Assembly (NCBI GenBank): GCA_028278525.1
Contig: JANQEE010000054.1
Location: 1 to 40,903 of the forward strand
Direction of reading: 5' to 3'
From: Minwuiaceae bacterium
Lineage (GTDB): Bacteria; Pseudomonadota; Alphaproteobacteria; Minwuiales; Minwuiaceae
Length of the DNA stretch: 40,903 bases
Shown here: positions 14,318 through 22,826 of the stretch, one piece after another
Layout of the letters: each line of letters begins with the position of its first letter
Position numbering within the stretch: the first letter of the stretch is position 1
Notes under the pieces: generated by a model
The model's input: the letters and a program-made list of their open reading frames with translations, nothing else
Database searches by the model: none
Told to the model about the DNA's origin: nothing
Position numbers and translations under genes: made by a program

Positions 14318-15901
14318 CTATTCCAAGTATCGAGGCGTCGGGAGATCGGCTAATTGCCGAGTACGATAGACCAAGGTGCGCCTGGCTGATTTCACGCGGT
14401 CAGACAACATCGCACCACTCGACAAGTATTGACGAACGCCGGCCACGGCGGCTGATCCGACGACGGCAGAAAAAACCGCTGCGCTACCTTGTATGAATTT
14501 TCGGCGAGATAAACTCCTCGCAATTGCATATCCCGCATATGCAGAGATTAGGTTTTCTGCCAGCTTTTCACCGGCAACTTCCAGCGCTCGATATTTAGCA
14601 GCTCGCATGACTGTGCGCTGTGACTGATCATTTGGCTCCGACCATATCTCTTTGGTAACTTTAGCGTAAGTTTTCCAGTCGCCAAAATCCATCATCTCGT
14701 GGTCGTCAATATCTAAATCTGGATTTTTCCAAATGGCTGTATCAGCGCTCTGCAAAAGTGGCAGTCTTTCTTCGATAAACCGGGTAAAAATATCAAAGTG
14801 ATACGCGCTATCGTAAATTCTGATTGGCTCGTCTGGTATATCCCATGGACTTAATATCCTGCTAGTCGCTAGTACTTCTTGAAATTTTGCTAAAGCTAGG
14901 CGCTCTTCATTCGACGTTATTGCGTGAAGTATCTCTGGACCTTTTTCGTTTATCGGTCCATTATCGGATTTGAAAAGAACACCTAAAGCTGCCTCGTCAG
15001 ATTTGTTATTATAAGTACCCCCATATGCGGCAGTAAATGGAGAAGCGACGTTTACTTTACGACCTGCCGTCCACAGTAAAAACCCAACCGGATCAATGAA
15101 TTTCGCACTACTTCCGTATTCAGTCTCTTGATCAATAAAATCATCTAAACTATCCGAATCCAATAAATTATACAAATATTGATGATCTGCTGCATCACCG
15201 AATACATCTAAATAATGTAAATTTTCAGCAAATCTTTGAGCGATTCCTTCATGATCATGAGATATTGGGCCGACAATTGTCTCGTTCAGATAATCTAAGT
15301 CGTATTTCTTAACTGCATTCAATATCATGGCTTTTATATGTTCTTTTTCTCCTTCTCTTGAGCGAGAAAATCCCTCAGTTCTCAAAAAACAATCTATCAT
15401 GCTCCGTCTTCGCACACCCAAAATACGCGTTCCGAATTCATCTTGGTCAAACAATTCGATCAGCTCGGGGTTTGCAGAATATTTAGACGCTGTTATCCGC
15501 CCAGTGTTAATAAACTCCGCAGTCATTTCTCCATCTTCGTACACATTAGGTATGATAATATTTCTTCGGGCAAGTTCTTTAAACTGGTCAAATGTTATTC
15601 CATATTCCGAAGGGAAGGAATCTATTGGTATGTTCTTAATATCCACGATTACCTGCCCTTGTATCGATATTATGGTCGGCAGAGATATACTCCCATAGTG
15701 GCCCCATTGCGAATATCGGACATCATCAGTGCCACTGGGGCTTGCTAGAAAAAAACGGCGAGCGACCTCCAGTTTATCCTCAAATGTGACTTCGCTGGCT
15801 GCGCTCTGCGTTGCAATTATTGACTGTGATAGCGCGTCCGATATCGACACCTCAGTTCGATATAGGGAATCGACTTTTTCAAGATGCGCTTTCATGCTCA
15901 T
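14318..15901 (-). CDS. Unrecognised 527-residue protein on an AT-rich island
   Basis: No family was recognised. The product is soluble for most of its length, acidic, and predicted mixed alpha/beta. Near the C-terminus (residues 465-490) a twin-arginine-like SRRKFIQGS runs into an Ala/Val hydrophobic stretch, then a basic tail. That looks like a Tat-type signal in the wrong place, or a C-terminal membrane anchor with a flanking Arg pair. The gene is far richer in A+T and in codons such as ATA and TTA than its neighbours, so it was probably acquired. ATG codons lie at 15901 and 15895; AGGA is 12 bases before the first. It is alone, with shared short elements on both sides. Confidence 0.7.
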   Translation of the reverse strand: MSMKAHLEKVDSLYRTEVSISDALSQSIIATQSAASEVTFEDKLEVARRFFLASPSGTDDVRYSQWGHYGSISLPTIISIQGQVIVDIKNIPIDSFPSEYGITFDQFKELARRNIIIPNVYEDGEMTAEFINTGRITASKYSANPELIELFDQDEFGTRILGVRRRSMIDCFLRTEGFSRSREGEKEHIKAMILNAVKKYDLDYLNETIVGPISHDHEGIAQRFAENLHYLDVFGDAADHQYLYNLLDSDSLDDFIDQETEYGSSAKFIDPVGFLLWTAGRKVNVASPFTAAYGGTYNNKSDEAALGVLFKSDNGPINEKGPEILHAITSNEERLALAKFQEVLATSRILSPWDIPDEPIRIYDSAYHFDIFTRFIEERLPLLQSADTAIWKNPDLDIDDHEMMDFGDWKTYAKVTKEIWSEPNDQSQRTVMRAAKYRALEVAGEKLAENLISAYAGYAIARSLSRRKFIQGSAAVFSAVVGSAAVAGVRQYLSSGAMLSDRVKSARRTLVYRTRQLADLPTPRYLE

Positions 15902-15995
15902 TATTGAAGTGAGTCCTGAGATGTTGAATAAATTTACACTCTCTACGATTTATACTTAATAGATTGAGCCTTAGACTTGTTTGAGTCAATTCGGC

Positions 15996-16085
15996 AAATT
16001 TCCGGGACATATAATTCCGAAGACATAATACCTAACAACAACTTCGCTCGCTGCGGGGTTGGGCCGGGCTCGCCGCGCCCAAGCC
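15996..16085. repeat. Second partial copy of the island-border elements
   Basis: AAATTTCCGGGAC (15996-16008) repeats 14213-14225 with one difference, same orientation, then ATATAA as on the left. At 16058-16085, GGTTGGGCCGGGCTCGCCGCG followed by CAAGC echoes GGTTGGGCTCGCCGCG...CAAGC at 14187-14209, but its order relative to the first motif is reversed. The two motifs bracket the AT-rich gene. Confidence 0.45.
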
Positions 16086-16121
16086 GCCGCTGGAGGCGTT
16101 GTTGCTGGTCGCCTGACGCCC

Positions 16122-17546
16122 TTAGGTCGCCCGGCCCGTGGAGCCGAGAAAAACGAACCGTCCCGTCGCCGCGAGCCCGATCGCCGCGAATACCAGCGAC
16201 GCGGTAAAGATCGCGACCGCCGCGTCGGCGATCTCGGCCGGCGCGGCCGCCTCGGCGAAGCCGGCCGCGTTGGCGACGATGCCGACATAGGCCGCGCCGG
16301 TCGCGTAGCCCAGCCGCTGCACGGTCGGGATGGCGCCGGCGATGCGCTCCACGTCGCCGGTCGGCGCGAGGCGCGTGGTTTGCCTCAGGATGAAGGTCCA
16401 GGCCATGCCGAAGCCCGCGCCCTCCGCCGTGGCACAGACGACGATCAGCCAGACCGGGCCGTTCGGTATGGCGTACAGAAAGCCGGCTACGCTCACCGTC
16501 ACCACGGCCATGCCGGCGGCGATGAATTTCATGTCGTGCCGCTCCGGATAGCCCGCGACGATCAGCGCGGCGATGGTCCAGCCGATGGACCCGCAGGCGA
16601 CAATATAGCCGGTGGCCAGCGCCGACAGGCCGTGCAGCATGATGATCAGCAGCGGCCCGTAGGCAACAATCGCGACGGTGGCAACCGACAGGCTGAAGAT
16701 CATCGTAAGCGCCGCGCCGGTCGGCGTGCCCAGCCCGAGCGGCCGGCGCGGCAGCAGCCGGGCTTCTCCGCTGCGCCCGTCCAGCACCAGGAAGGCGGCG
16801 ATTGAGAGCAGGCCGGCCAGCACCAGCAAAGTGGTCCGGACCGGCGCCACGTCGACGCCGCTATAGGCGATCAGCACCACGCCGAAGCCAAGCAGGGCGA
16901 GGCGCGGGATGGAGACGGGGCTCGCCTGCGTGTCTTGCCTGCGGGCGGTGCCCGTCTTCGGCCCGAACGCGATCCACGCCGCCAGCGCCAGGGCCTGGGC
17001 CGCGAAGAACCAGAAGCCGCTTCGCCAGTCCGCGTATTCGACGAACAGGCCGCCGATCAGGGGCCCGAAAAATGCCGAGACGCCCCACAGCGCCGACACC
17101 GCGGCCATGACGCGCGGGATCAGGGGGGCAGGGAACAGGATGCCGGCGGCGACGAACGACAGCGCCATCAGGCCGCCGCCGCCGAAGCCCTGCAAAAGCC
17201 GGCCGAACAGCACCATCCACATCGTCGGCGCCAGCGCGCTGATCGCGCAGCCGGCGGCGAACAGCAGCGCCGCGCCGCCCATCGGCGCACGCACGCCGTA
17301 GCGGATCGCCAGCAGACCGCCGGCCGCGCCGGTCAGGATGGTGCCGATCTCGTACAACGTCACCATCCAGCCGACCAGCTCCTCGCCGCCGATCTCCGCG
17401 ACAAGGGAGGCGAGCATGGTCGCGACCAGCAGGCTGTCGGCTGCGTGCAGCCACACCCCCATGCAGACCAGCGCCAGCGCCGGGCCGTAGCGGCCGTTCA
17501 CGACATCGCGCCAGCCGGCAGAGGCCTGTTCGGTATCGCTCGCCAT
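16122..17546 (-). CDS. MFS-family multidrug-type exporter
   Basis: A 474-residue major facilitator transporter with about 14 helices, DHA2/EmrB-like. The signature between helices 2 and 3 is present as GGLLAIRYGVRAPMGGAALL, and the family's helix-4 and helix-5 motifs as FGRLLQGFGGGGLMALSF and ALWGVSAFFGPLIGG. It probably exports a drug or metabolite by proton antiport; substrate unknown. The ATG at 17546 lies five bases after a perfect 18-bp dyad (17552-17595) whose arm includes the purine-rich AAGAG that could be its ribosome site. No regulator gene adjoins it. Confidence 0.87.
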   Translation of the reverse strand: MASDTEQASAGWRDVVNGRYGPALALVCMGVWLHAADSLLVATMLASLVAEIGGEELVGWMVTLYEIGTILTGAAGGLLAIRYGVRAPMGGAALLFAAGCAISALAPTMWMVLFGRLLQGFGGGGLMALSFVAAGILFPAPLIPRVMAAVSALWGVSAFFGPLIGGLFVEYADWRSGFWFFAAQALALAAWIAFGPKTGTARRQDTQASPVSIPRLALLGFGVVLIAYSGVDVAPVRTTLLVLAGLLSIAAFLVLDGRSGEARLLPRRPLGLGTPTGAALTMIFSLSVATVAIVAYGPLLIIMLHGLSALATGYIVACGSIGWTIAALIVAGYPERHDMKFIAAGMAVVTVSVAGFLYAIPNGPVWLIVVCATAEGAGFGMAWTFILRQTTRLAPTGDVERIAGAIPTVQRLGYATGAAYVGIVANAAGFAEAAAPAEIADAAVAIFTASLVFAAIGLAATGRFVFLGSTGRAT

Positions 17547-17551
17547 CGCAG

Positions 17552-17595
17552 GTGCTCTTAATTTAGAAAATAAATACTTTCTAAATTAAGAGCAC
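17552..17595. promoter_or_regulatory. Perfect 18-bp dyad in front of the MFS gene
   Basis: GTGCTCTTAATTTAGAAA (17552-17569) and its exact complement (17578-17595) are separated by 8 AT-rich bases. It ends five bases before the MFS start codon and covers the probable ribosome site and promoter. It is best read as an operator, though an RNA hairpin would hide the ribosome site too. Confidence 0.7.
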
Positions 17596-17631
17596 ATGTT
17601 GGAGCGGAAAGCAAGCGTTTGGAGGAGCCGG

Positions 17632-18012
17632 CTACTGCCGATACAGACTAACCAGCCTCGCGATCAGGACCGCAAGATAGAGCGTTCCGGTCACCGCCTC
17701 GAGCGCGGACCAGATGCGGGCGACGGCGCCGACCGGCGTGATGTCGCCGTAGCCGAGCGTGGTCAGGGTCACCAGGCTGAAATACAGCAGCTCGTTCCAA
17801 GCCTTGTCGAAGGACGGATCGGTAAAGCCGAAGGAGCCCGGCGCCAGCGCTTCGATCACGCTATAGCAGACGGCCCAGACTACGCCGATCAGCAGGTAGA
17901 CGGCGATGGCGCCGCAAATCGCGTCGGCGCCGACCCGTTCGGTTGTCACCACCCGGGCCAGAACCAGCCCCAGCACGAACAGCGACAGGCCGATCAGCAG
18001 CAGGGCGGCGGC
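17632..18012 (-). pseudogene. Potassium-channel-like protein, N-terminus lost
   Basis: The last 127 codons read as the pore end of a two-helix ion channel (Ion_trans_2): hydrophobic segments LLLIGLSLFVLGLVLA and AICGAIAVYLLIGVVW, then the selectivity filter TLTTLGYGDITPV and a final helix. The similarity stops abruptly at about 18012, exactly where a plus-strand TPR fragment begins. The frame stays open to 18132, but that part is antisense to the TPR. Relatives are longer, with about 90 more N-terminal residues, so this looks like a truncated gene. Confidence 0.7.
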
Positions 18013-18218
18013 CCGATCACCCTCTTGCGTATTTGATCCTGGCTTCGGCGCTCGGGCATGCGGGCCAAAATGATCGTGCGCTGGAAGCGTTCGAGGCCTG
18101 CGAGCGCCTCCGGCCAGGCTTCGCCAGGGCATGGGCGACCACCGACATGTACGAGGACCCGGCGGACGACCGCTACTTCCTTGAAGGGCTGCGGAACGCC
18201 GGCTGTCCGCTGGACTGA
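18013..18218 (+). pseudogene. C-terminal TPR fragment, cyclase-like
   Basis: The plus strand codes 68 residues (DHPLAYLILASALGHAGQND onward, ending DDRYFLEGLRNAGCPLD) before a stop at 18216. This is one TPR unit plus a tail like the ends of class-III adenylate/guanylate cyclase proteins with TPR repeats (the YLEGLRKAG motif). No start codon or upstream domain is present, because the sequence before it is the channel gene on the other strand. It is a remnant left by a rearrangement. Confidence 0.65.
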
Positions 18219-18222
18219 TCGT

Positions 18223-18711
18223 TCACCGTTCGGCGTGAACGATGACGTTGAATCTCTCCTCCGTTGACGGCGGGACGAAACGGCTGGTGATCGCGTCGAA
18301 TTCGGCGTCGCTCGCCGCGAAGGCATGGGTGCCGGCTCGGTTCCTTTCTTTGAGCCGCGCCTTGCAGACGGCGTCCGGCACATCCAGGTAATGCAGTCGG
18401 TGGGCTGCGCCGGCAGCTTCGAAAATGCCGTGCATCCATTGCCGGGTGGCGACGGTGTTGGCCGGGAAGTCCAACACGACCGACAGGCCGGCGCGGAGCA
18501 GGGCCTCGACATGGCCGCCCATGGCGTCGCGCAGGCGGGTCGAGCAGCGCACATAGTCCTGGACCGAGGTTATTTCGTCGCCGTACAGGCGTGACAGCCA
18601 CGCGTCTTCGGCGATCGCCACGGTCGCCGGCGCCGCGGCCAGGCGGTCGGCCAGGGTGGATTTACCGGCGGCGATCTTGCCGCACAGCAGGTGCAGGGTC
18701 GGAGTCGGCAT
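18223..18711 (-). CDS. P-loop nucleoside/zeta-toxin-like kinase
   Basis: A 162-residue AAA_33-type P-loop kinase. Walker A CGKIAAGKST is at 10-19, the Walker B-like strand SVVLDFPANT near 78-87, and an Arg-rich lid (CKARLKERNRAG) near 120. It should phosphorylate a small molecule or a sugar on an antibiotic; the family also includes zeta toxins, but no antitoxin gene adjoins it. AGGGAG lies five or six bases before the ATG at 18711. It converges on the TPR fragment with a 4-base gap, so the rearrangement stops just short of it. Confidence 0.78.
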   Translation of the reverse strand: MPTPTLHLLCGKIAAGKSTLADRLAAAPATVAIAEDAWLSRLYGDEITSVQDYVRCSTRLRDAMGGHVEALLRAGLSVVLDFPANTVATRQWMHGIFEAAGAAHRLHYLDVPDAVCKARLKERNRAGTHAFAASDAEFDAITSRFVPPSTEERFNVIVHAER

Positions 18712-18750
18712 GAGGGCTCCCTATGGTATCGGTGAACGAACGGTCGCTGT

Positions 18751-18849
18751 CCCGGCCCAGTCTGCTAGGCCGGGCTGGTAATTCGTCTCGCCGTCGGATA
18801 CCGGATTTGGAGCATGTTTCGGTGGCTATCACAGCCGCGTGCACGCGGC
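18751..18849. terminator. Two hairpins downstream of the flagellar operon
   Basis: CCCGGCC-N10-GGCCGGG (18751-18774) and the 16-bp palindrome GCCGCGTGCACGCGGC (18834-18849) lie between the last minus-strand flagellar-operon gene and the kinase. Neither has a U-tract, so they are at best weak terminators. Confidence 0.4.
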
Positions 18850-18875
18850 AAACGCGAAAAGCCGAACGGGGCTCC

Positions 18876-19250
18876 CTATAGCCCCCCTAGCCGGTCCAGC
18901 AGGGAGGGATTATCCCAGTTCGGCTGCCGGTCCTCGCACAGCACCCGATGCCCGCCGCGCGCGACCGAGATCGCGATCCAGCGCGGCACCAACTCGTTGT
19001 TCAGGTCGTCCAACAGGGTCGCCGCCGCAGCTTCGATCGTCGCCGCACCGTCGTGGCCTATGGCGGCGAGGTAGTCGGCGAAGGCGCCTTCGGTGAGGAC
19101 CCGCTTGTCCGGTACGTAGCGCATCTCGACCCGCGTACCGTCGTCCAGCCCGTGCGTCAGGCCGACCAGGTAGTCCAACTTGCGTCCCGGGTTAGGCGCG
19201 GTCTTCAGCCGGGCGCGACGGAGCGATATCAGGTTGCCTTCGGTCTGCAT
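18876..19250 (-). CDS. QueF-like T-fold protein lacking the catalytic Cys
   Basis: 124 residues. The order of motifs follows QueF, the NADPH-dependent preQ0 reductase of queuosine synthesis. NPGRKLDYLVGL stands where QueF has NPHPDRDYL; GTRVEMRYVPDKRVL matches its VPDK strand; and TLLDDLNNELVPRWIAISVARGG matches ILDDL...DPRWLEV...RGG. The middle FTxxCPxTGQPDF, with the catalytic Cys, is missing, and the E(S/L)KSLK substrate motif is replaced (TEGAFADYL). It should therefore not reduce preQ0. It starts 7 bases after the FliK-like gene and is the last gene of the flagellar operon, so a structural or binding role there is possible. Confidence 0.55.
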   Translation of the reverse strand: MQTEGNLISLRRARLKTAPNPGRKLDYLVGLTHGLDDGTRVEMRYVPDKRVLTEGAFADYLAAIGHDGAATIEAAAATLLDDLNNELVPRWIAISVARGGHRVLCEDRQPNWDNPSLLDRLGGL

Positions 19251-19257
19251 CGGGCTC

Positions 19258-21006
19258 TCATACGGTTACGGTGGCCGGGTCCGGCGCGGGGCCGTCGTCG
19301 TGATGGGACATCTCCGCCAGCGGGTCGACCGGGAACGGCCTGCCTGCCTGGAAGACGCAACTGCCGGCACAGCCGCCGATCTCCAGCGTTTCCTTGAAGA
19401 TCAGGCCGATATCGTCGCGCATGACGCGGGTGAGCGGCGTCTCGCTGCGAATGATCAGGTCGAAGTGCTTCTCCCGCACCAGGCCGTCGAGCTGCATGCC
19501 GCCGAGCCGGCTCAGGTCGAAGTCCAGCACGAACCGCGTCTCTTCTTCGCCGTCGCCGTCCCCGTGCTCCCGCCGGTGGCGGCGGGCGAACAGCTGCAAC
19601 TGGTACCAGCGCCAGCCGTCGAACAGGGGGATGGCGAACATCCGCCAGTCGCTGCCGCCGGGCTCGTTGGCCACCGCGGCGAAACGCTGGAACTCGTCGC
19701 CCAGCCGGCCGGCGATGTCCGGCCGGCCGCGCTGCTCCAACTGGCGCAGTGCGTCGGCGCCAAGCCAGGTGGAAAGGTCGCCGCCGCGCAGCGCGGAGAT
19801 GAACAGCAGCATCGCGCTGGCCAGACGCGCGGTCGGCGTCGGCACGGTGTCGACCATCACCCGCTGGAACATGCCGTGGTCCACCGCCTTCAACTGCTCG
19901 ACCGATTGTTCCAGCGTCGGCCAGGTGCGCAGCAGGCCGGCCAGCGCCGCCGGGCCGGTCGCGGGCAGGCGGAGCGGCGGCGGTTCCGGCAGGGGCTGCG
20001 GTTGGGCCAGCGGCTGCGTCGCCGGCTCCTGGCGCACGACCTGAAGCGTGACGCGGCTGCCCGGCGCGAGATCGGTTGCCGTGTTGAGCGCCAGCAGTCC
20101 GGCCGGACTGCGCACGGTGAGCTGCCCGCTATCGCTGCGGCCGATGACGGTCGCCGTGATCGGCGCAACGGGAGAGGCGTGTTGCGGTGCGGTCGGTGTC
20201 GGCGAGGCGGGCGGCAGACTGGTGATCGTCGGCGCGGCCGGGGCGGTTGGTCCCGTCGCTGCGCCCTGTGGCGCGACCTGGCTGTAGACGCGTAGGCCTT
20301 GCACGGGGCTGGCTGGGTGGCGCGCAGCCTCTGGCAGTGGCGTGGCGGCGGGCGTCGCAGGCGTTGTCGGGGTAGCCGGAGTTGCCGGCGGCTGCGCCGG
20401 ACCCGGCGTTATCGCCGGCGGCGGTGCTACGGTCGTGACCTGCAGGGTGAGTGCAGTGCCTGGGGCCAGGGCGGTCGCGGCCGTGCCGGGTACGGGTTGC
20501 GGCAGGACGATGGCGCTGATCTGTGCGCCCGGCTGGAGGGCTGGAAGCGGCGCGGTCGGTGTGGCTGAGGGCGTCAGCGCCTGCGTCGGGGCCGGCTGGG
20601 TCGCGGCGGGCTTGGCCAGTTCCAGCGTCAGGCTCATCGGCGGGTGCAGCGGCTTGCCGTCGCGGGCCAGCACCATGGCCTGGATGGTCGGCCCGACGTT
20701 CAGCACCTGGATCTGCAACTGCGTGTTTGCCGGCATCGGGCCGCGGCCGACGATCACGAAGGTGCCCTGATCGGTACGCAGGATCGACTGGCCGGCGGCG
20801 TCGCCGCCCAGGATCAGGCCAGCCAGCCTGGCGCCCGCATCGATACCGGCGAGGGTCCCGGCCAGGCTGACCGCCGACGTCGAGTGGGGCGCGGGCTGGG
20901 GCGTCTGGGTTTGCGACTGGCCCTGGTTTTGTTGCTGCGCCGCACCGCCCTGTCCGCCGCCCTGTCCGGTCGGCGTGGCGGGTGGGGGCGCGGTGACGTT
21001 GCTCAT
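19258..21006 (-). CDS. FliK-like hook-length control protein (second copy)
   Basis: 582 residues. The N-terminal two thirds is a low-complexity Pro/Thr/Ala/Gln linker, with short beta-rich segments near 85-115 and 285-330. The C-terminal domain (about 360-560) is globular: a conserved ATWLGADALRQLEQ-like region, RWYQLQLFARR, and RFVLDFDLSRLGGMQLDGLV, a FliK_C-like pattern. Such proteins control hook length by secretion through the export gate. It overlaps flhG by four bases (ATGA), so the two are translationally coupled. A clearer FliK is at 32868-34382, so this is a paralogue. Its function is inferred from fold and context. Confidence 0.6.
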   Translation of the reverse strand: MSNVTAPPPATPTGQGGGQGGAAQQQNQGQSQTQTPQPAPHSTSAVSLAGTLAGIDAGARLAGLILGGDAAGQSILRTDQGTFVIVGRGPMPANTQLQIQVLNVGPTIQAMVLARDGKPLHPPMSLTLELAKPAATQPAPTQALTPSATPTAPLPALQPGAQISAIVLPQPVPGTAATALAPGTALTLQVTTVAPPPAITPGPAQPPATPATPTTPATPAATPLPEAARHPASPVQGLRVYSQVAPQGAATGPTAPAAPTITSLPPASPTPTAPQHASPVAPITATVIGRSDSGQLTVRSPAGLLALNTATDLAPGSRVTLQVVRQEPATQPLAQPQPLPEPPPLRLPATGPAALAGLLRTWPTLEQSVEQLKAVDHGMFQRVMVDTVPTPTARLASAMLLFISALRGGDLSTWLGADALRQLEQRGRPDIAGRLGDEFQRFAAVANEPGGSDWRMFAIPLFDGWRWYQLQLFARRHRREHGDGDGEEETRFVLDFDLSRLGGMQLDGLVREKHFDLIIRSETPLTRVMRDDIGLIFKETLEIGGCAGSCVFQAGRPFPVDPLAEMSHHDDGPAPDPATVTV

Positions 21007-21809
21007 GAGAGGATCCTCAAGCGCCCGATCATCGCCTCCACGTCGGCCGCCGCCGGCGTCGCGGGATGGCGGGTCAGGAGCGGCGTTTGATGGCGGATCG
21101 AGTCGGGGATATTGGGGTCGGCGCGAATGATACCGGCCAGCGGCGGCCGGATCCTTAAGAAACCCTGACAGGCTTTCAGTAGCTTGTTGTAGGTCCGTTC
21201 GCCGTCTTTCGAATTGGCCGCCATGTTGACGACGACACGGAGGTCGGCGCCCGGCTGGCGGCTGTTTACGACTTTGATGAAGGCGTAGGCGTCGGTCAGC
21301 GCGGTCGGTTCCGCAGTGGTTACCACGAGTTTCGGACCGGCATTGTCGGCCAGCGTGCGAACCGCGCCGTCGATGCCGGCGCCGAGGTCGAGGATTACGG
21401 CCTCGTAGTTCGCCGCCATGTCAATCAGGTCGTCGCGCAGCGTTGCCAGCCGGTCGGGATGCATCGTCGCCAGAGCGCCGGACCCGGACTTGCCGGCGAT
21501 AATATCGAACCCGCCGGCGTCGACCGGCGTGACCGCCTGATCCAGGCGCAGTTTGCCGGCGACCACGGCGCCGAGATCGGATTCCGGCATCAGTCCGAGT
21601 TGAATATCGGCATTGGCGAGTCCCAGATCGCCGTCGAACAGCAGGGCATGGCGGCCGTTGCGGGCGAAGGCATGGGCCAGCGTGATGGCCAGCCAGGTCT
21701 TGCCGACGCCGCCTTTGCCGGAGGCGACCGTTACGATGTTGGCGCCACGGGACCCCGATGCCGGATGGGTGGCGGGGCGGCGTGCGATTGGGGTCTGGGA
21801 CGCTGTCAT
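21003..21809 (-). CDS. flhG: MinD/ParA-type flagellar number regulator FlhG
   Basis: A 268-residue MinD-like ATPase (FleN/YlxH) that sets flagellar number and placement, acting on FlhF. The deviant Walker A GKGGVGKT is at 31-38 after a short N-terminal extension, followed by DGDLGLANADIQLGL, VILDLGAGI, and TTAEPTALTDAYAFIKVV. The ATG overlaps the flhF stop by four bases and the stop overlaps the next start, so the three genes are translated together. Identity rests on motif order plus the flhF neighbour. Confidence 0.9.
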   Translation of the reverse strand: MTASQTPIARRPATHPASGSRGANIVTVASGKGGVGKTWLAITLAHAFARNGRHALLFDGDLGLANADIQLGLMPESDLGAVVAGKLRLDQAVTPVDAGGFDIIAGKSGSGALATMHPDRLATLRDDLIDMAANYEAVILDLGAGIDGAVRTLADNAGPKLVVTTAEPTALTDAYAFIKVVNSRQPGADLRVVVNMAANSKDGERTYNKLLKACQGFLRIRPPLAGIIRADPNIPDSIRHQTPLLTRHPATPAAADVEAMIGRLRILS

Positions 21810-22813
21810 GATGATGCCCTGTCGAATTCCGTATCGAGATGCGGCTGTTCCGGGTCGCGCAACAGCAGGCGCGCAAGGGAGACCGGATTAAGCGGGTGCA
21901 GCCCTTGGCCGACGAAGGGCGTAACCGAGACATCGCTGAAACTGAGGCCGGCCGCGTCGGCGGCGGCCAGCACGCTGCCGAAGCGGCGGGCGACATCCAG
22001 CCGCGTGATCAGCAAACGGCGGACGCCCAGCTTGGCGAACCGTCGCGCTATGTCGGCGGATTCGGCAGCGTCGCCGCCGGCCGGCATGACCAGGATCGGC
22101 TCGGCCTGGGCGGCTTGCACCAAGTCGCCCAATGCCTTCATGGCGTCAACGTCATAGGGATTGACGCCGGCCGTATCGATGACAACGGAGCCATGCTCCG
22201 CCCCGCCCGCGACGGCGCGCGACAGCTCCGACGGCCGCTCGGCGGCGATCAGGTCGAGCTTCAGCAGGTCAATGAAGCAGGCAAGCTGGTCCACACCGCC
22301 GGCGCGGGCCGTATCGGTGGAAACAACGTTGACCTTCAATCCGGCCATCACCGCCCGGGCCGCCAGTTTTGCGACGGTTACCGTCTTTCCGGCGCCGGGC
22401 GGGCCGACCAGCATGCAGGGGCGGCGTGGCGCGGCGGGCATCGGCTCGAAGAAGAAGCGGGCATCCAGCGCGGCGGCAACGCCGACCGGCAATCCGTCCA
22501 TGGCAAGGTCGGCGGCGTCGCGGTACAACCGCTCCGCCAGATTGGTCGGAACGCCGTGGTAGGCCAGCGTGCGGATCAGGTTGTCGGCATCGGCGGGGAT
22601 TTCGGCCTCGTCCGCCGCCATGGCGGCTTCGTCGGATGCGGCGACCTGCTCCGTCAGCGTTTCCTCGGCTAGATCGTCCTCGACCGCCGCGGTAACGACG
22701 ATGGCGCCGCTGTCTTCGCGGGTTCCCAGAATGACAGCATCGTCGCCGAGATCCTCTCGGATCAGGTTGTGGGCTTCCCGGACGGTCGGTGCGCTGTAGG
22801 CTTTGACCCGCAT
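21806..22813 (-). CDS. flhF: SRP-like GTPase FlhF
   Basis: A 335-residue SIMIBI GTPase that recruits the first flagellar proteins to the pole. The N-terminal MRVKAYSAPTVREAHNLIRE is characteristic. A linker leads to the NG domain with G1 GPPGAGKT (137-144), TDTARAGGVDQL, G3-like DTAGV near 214, and a final GQGLHPLNP similar to the family's GQ.P.D. end. It is shorter than E. coli-type FlhF, mainly in the middle. It follows flhA by 13 bp and overlaps flhG. Confidence 0.9.
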   Translation of the reverse strand: MRVKAYSAPTVREAHNLIREDLGDDAVILGTREDSGAIVVTAAVEDDLAEETLTEQVAASDEAAMAADEAEIPADADNLIRTLAYHGVPTNLAERLYRDAADLAMDGLPVGVAAALDARFFFEPMPAAPRRPCMLVGPPGAGKTVTVAKLAARAVMAGLKVNVVSTDTARAGGVDQLACFIDLLKLDLIAAERPSELSRAVAGGAEHGSVVIDTAGVNPYDVDAMKALGDLVQAAQAEPILVMPAGGDAAESADIARRFAKLGVRRLLITRLDVARRFGSVLAAADAAGLSFSDVSVTPFVGQGLHPLNPVSLARLLLRDPEQPHLDTEFDRASS

Positions 22814-22826
22814 TCCGCTTCAGACC

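Noticed and set aside
14318..16085. Insertion sequence or prophage around the orphan gene
   Set aside because: No transposase, integrase or clean terminal repeats were found; only short shared motifs.
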